DNA from: a virus
Length of the DNA stretch: 23,858 nt
IMG/VR virus record: IMGVR_UViG_3300043775_000281
Location: 1 to 23,858 of that record
Direction: 5' to 3' (one strand)
Both the position numbers and the translations under genes were made by a program. The notes below the pieces were generated by a model that made no database searches, had not been told where the DNA came from, and saw only the letters and a program-made list of their open reading frames with translations. Below, piece by piece: positions 21,945 through 23,858 of this stretch (position 1 is the stretch's first letter; every line of letters begins with the position of its first letter).

Positions 21945-23858
21945 ATTTTATTAAGTATTTAGAGAGAATCGCGCCGGAAGGCGAAACCGTCCTTCTGGTC
22001 AAACAAATAGCTAAAGACAATGGTCAGTTTGCATGGCCTGCGTATCTGCCAGCAAAGTACGATGGCAAAGGCGCATGGTATGGCAATACCGCGTCGTTTA
22101 TCACGTCACGTTTTAAAGATGGCAAACCGTCTGCGAGCGCAGGCAATTGCGAATACGTCGCCTTCCTTGTGCTAGACGACATCGGCACCAAGAGTCTACG
22201 CCCGCCTATCGAGCCGACGTGGATAATGGAAACCTCACCACAGAATTTTCAGTGGGGATACACTTTTGCTTTAGATGATATGCCAACGAAAGGCGAATTC
22301 AGCGCCGCTATTAAAGCAATCGCTGACGCTGGGTACACTGACAGCGGCGCAATTAACCCCGTGCGGAATTTTCGTTTGCCTGCGTCGGTCAATTTGAAGC
22401 CTGACCGTGCATCGTTTCAGTCTATTCTTGTGGAATTTCACCCGGAGCGTGAGTTTACCCTCGACCAAATATGCTCGGCGCTTGACGTTCACCCGTCTGA
22501 TGCTGACACGGCGTCTGTGCGTCCAATAGCTATCATTGATACAGGCAGTGATGAAGTGCTTGACTGGTTAGCCTCGCGTGGTGACGTAATGGAGTCAGCT
22601 AACGCTGAGGGCTGGGTTGGGGTGGTTTGCCCTAATCACGCAGAGCATACTGATGGGCAGTTAATGGGTAGATACCACCCACTTAACCGTGCTTACTGTT
22701 GCTTTCATGGCCATTGTTCTCTATGGGACAGCCGCGCATACCTTGCGTGGGTTGCTGAAATGGGCGGCCCTAAGCACTCGCATGGTCTTCGTGAGGAAAT
22801 CCTTGCAGAGGTGTTGCACAATGCGATTGGCAAACTTGAGCCTACGGATATGTTCAGCACTGACGCGGCGGCTATTATCGCAGAAGTTGAACAGAAAGAA
22901 ATCGCACGTCTTGAGAAGGCGGAGTGGTATCAACGTTTTGCTTACGTCATGTCAGACGATTCTTACTTCGATTTGCAAAACCGTCGTGAATTCTCACGTC
23001 AGACGTTCAACGCCGTGTTTCGTCATGTGTCGTGCAAAAGTATTCACTCCGACCGTAAGATAGAGGCCGCCATGAGCTTTGACGAGAATCGTCAGGTGAT
23101 GGGCGCTAGAGTGCTGGCAGGTATCACCTTTGCCGCTGGTGACTCGGTAATTGCTACGCGTGACGGTGAATTGTATGGCAACCGCTGGCGTGACGCTCGC
23201 CCAGATTCATCTCGTGGCGGAAATTTGGGTGGCAATATATCCTTGTGGCTTGACCACTGTAAATCGCTTGTTCCTGACGAGCGTGAGCTTAACCATATAT
23301 GGGATTACATGGCATTCAAAGTGCAGAATCCGCGCGTTAAGATTAACCACGCTATTCTTCACGCTGGTGGTCAAGGTATTGGTAAGGATACGATGTATGC
23401 CCCATTCATTTACGCCGTGTGCGGCCCTCACCTGCGCAATTACTCACTCATGTCTACTGACACCATTCAATCTGCGTGGGGTTATCATTTAGAAGCGGAA
23501 ATTATTGTCATTAATGAGCTTAAAGAAGCCGACAGCGCCGCGCGTCGGATGCTTGCCAACAAACTCAAGCCTGTCATCGCCGCACCACCTGAGATGCTGT
23601 CTGTTAATCGTAAAGGCCTTGCCCCATACAACCTTGTAAACCGTCTTGCTGTGCTTGCGTTCTCTAATGACCGTGTACCGTTGTCACTCGAATCGGGTGA
23701 CCGTCGTTGGTTTGCTACTTGGAGTACGGCGGAGCGCTTGCCTCCGCAATCAGCTACCGCTATATGGAAATGGTTTAATGACGGCGGTGGGTATGACCTT
23801 ATTGCCAACTGGTTGTTCTTGCGTGATGTGTCTGCGTTCAACCCTGCTGCGCCTGCGC
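21941..23858 (+). CDS. Primase-helicase (RepB-type primase, DUF5906/D5-like helicase), 3' end outside window
   Basis: The ATG at 21941 overlaps the PolA stop; the frame is open to the last base (about 639 residues seen). Residues about 1-190 resemble the RepB-type DNA primase domain (NCEYVAFLVLDDIGTK, TSPQNFQWGYTF, NPVRNFRLPASVNLKP). A zinc-binding set follows: Cys230-x2-His233 and a C-C-F-H-G-H-C cluster at 253-259. The helicase part has Walker A GGQGIGKDT (Lys482) and Walker B IIVINEL (Asn525-Glu526), as in the superfamily 3-like DUF5906 helicases. The later RLAVLAFSNDRVPL and GDRRWF are the sensor and arginine-finger region. It should prime and unwind DNA for the PolA encoded just upstream. 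Confidence 0.88.
   Translation, partial: MNFIKYLERIAPEGETVLLVKQIAKDNGQFAWPAYLPAKYDGKGAWYGNTASFITSRFKDGKPSASAGNCEYVAFLVLDDIGTKSLRPPIEPTWIMETSPQNFQWGYTFALDDMPTKGEFSAAIKAIADAGYTDSGAINPVRNFRLPASVNLKPDRASFQSILVEFHPEREFTLDQICSALDVHPSDADTASVRPIAIIDTGSDEVLDWLASRGDVMESANAEGWVGVVCPNHAEHTDGQLMGRYHPLNRAYCCFHGHCSLWDSRAYLAWVAEMGGPKHSHGLREEILAEVLHNAIGKLEPTDMFSTDAAAIIAEVEQKEIARLEKAEWYQRFAYVMSDDSYFDLQNRREFSRQTFNAVFRHVSCKSIHSDRKIEAAMSFDENRQVMGARVLAGITFAAGDSVIATRDGELYGNRWRDARPDSSRGGNLGGNISLWLDHCKSLVPDERELNHIWDYMAFKVQNPRVKINHAILHAGGQGIGKDTMYAPFIYAVCGPHLRNYSLMSTDTIQSAWGYHLEAEIIVINELKEADSAARRMLANKLKPVIAAPPEMLSVNRKGLAPYNLVNRLAVLAFSNDRVPLSLESGDRRWFATWSTAERLPPQSATAIWKWFNDGGGYDLIANWLFLRDVSAFNPAAPA

Noticed and set aside
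22689-23492. Open frames of 60-124 residues in other frames over the primase-helicase
   Set aside because: They lie inside a continuous, motif-bearing frame from 21941 to the window end and have no independent support.
1-23858. tRNA, rRNA, integrase, attachment site or insertion sequence
   Set aside because: No cloverleaf-like sequence, recombinase motif, transposase or terminal inverted repeat was seen on either strand.

Overview
The window is part of a tailed-phage genome, most likely a short-tailed (podovirus-type) phage of a Gram-negative, probably proteobacterial, host. This rests on virion genes followed by a holin/endolysin cassette, then a phage replication module with a family A DNA polymerase and a primase-helicase. 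The gene set (SNF2-type helicase, VRR-NUC nuclease, DUF2800 Cas4-like nuclease, PolA, RepB-type primase-helicase, fibre with a lectin-like neighbour) recalls Bordetella BPP-1 and Burkholderia podoviruses. That resemblance is from memory, not from a search. No integrase, repressor, reverse transcriptase, tRNA or rRNA gene was recognised. Genes are packed wall to wall and no stretch over about 100 bases lacks a plausible gene.

Bases 1-10743 (+ strand) are late structural genes: the end of a virion protein, a GNAT acetyltransferase, a 984-residue repeat-rich fibre-like protein with an S74 self-cleaving chaperone, a small protein, two large probable DNA-ejection proteins, a tail fibre, a DUF1566 (C-type-lectin-like) protein and a fibre-associated protein. 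Bases 10740-12644 (+) hold a cupin, a four-helix protein, three small membrane proteins (two are paralogues) and a GH24 endolysin, which together form the lysis region.

Bases 12633-17950 (- strand) form one operon of about 17 genes joined by 1-11 base overlaps. It encodes a VRR-NUC nuclease, many proteins under 85 residues (several only 25-53), an HNH-like protein, a minimal C5-methyltransferase-like protein, a DUF3310 protein, an SNF2-type helicase and a short terminal gene. It converges on the lysis region. At 17951-18033 a compact divergent control region carries a 12-base direct repeat and predicted promoters in both directions.

Bases 18034-23858 (+) are the replication operon: a small protein, a DUF2800 nuclease, a probable ssDNA-binding protein, a terminator-like hairpin, PolA and a primase-helicase that runs off the window.

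The strongest unexplained signals are: no GATC at all in 23.9 kb as read by eye, where roughly 90 would be expected; a terminator-like hairpin lying between the only good ribosome binding site and the PolA start; two very regular repeat arrays (10 and 18 residues) in one virion protein; and a chain of overlapping mini-genes in the leftward operon.
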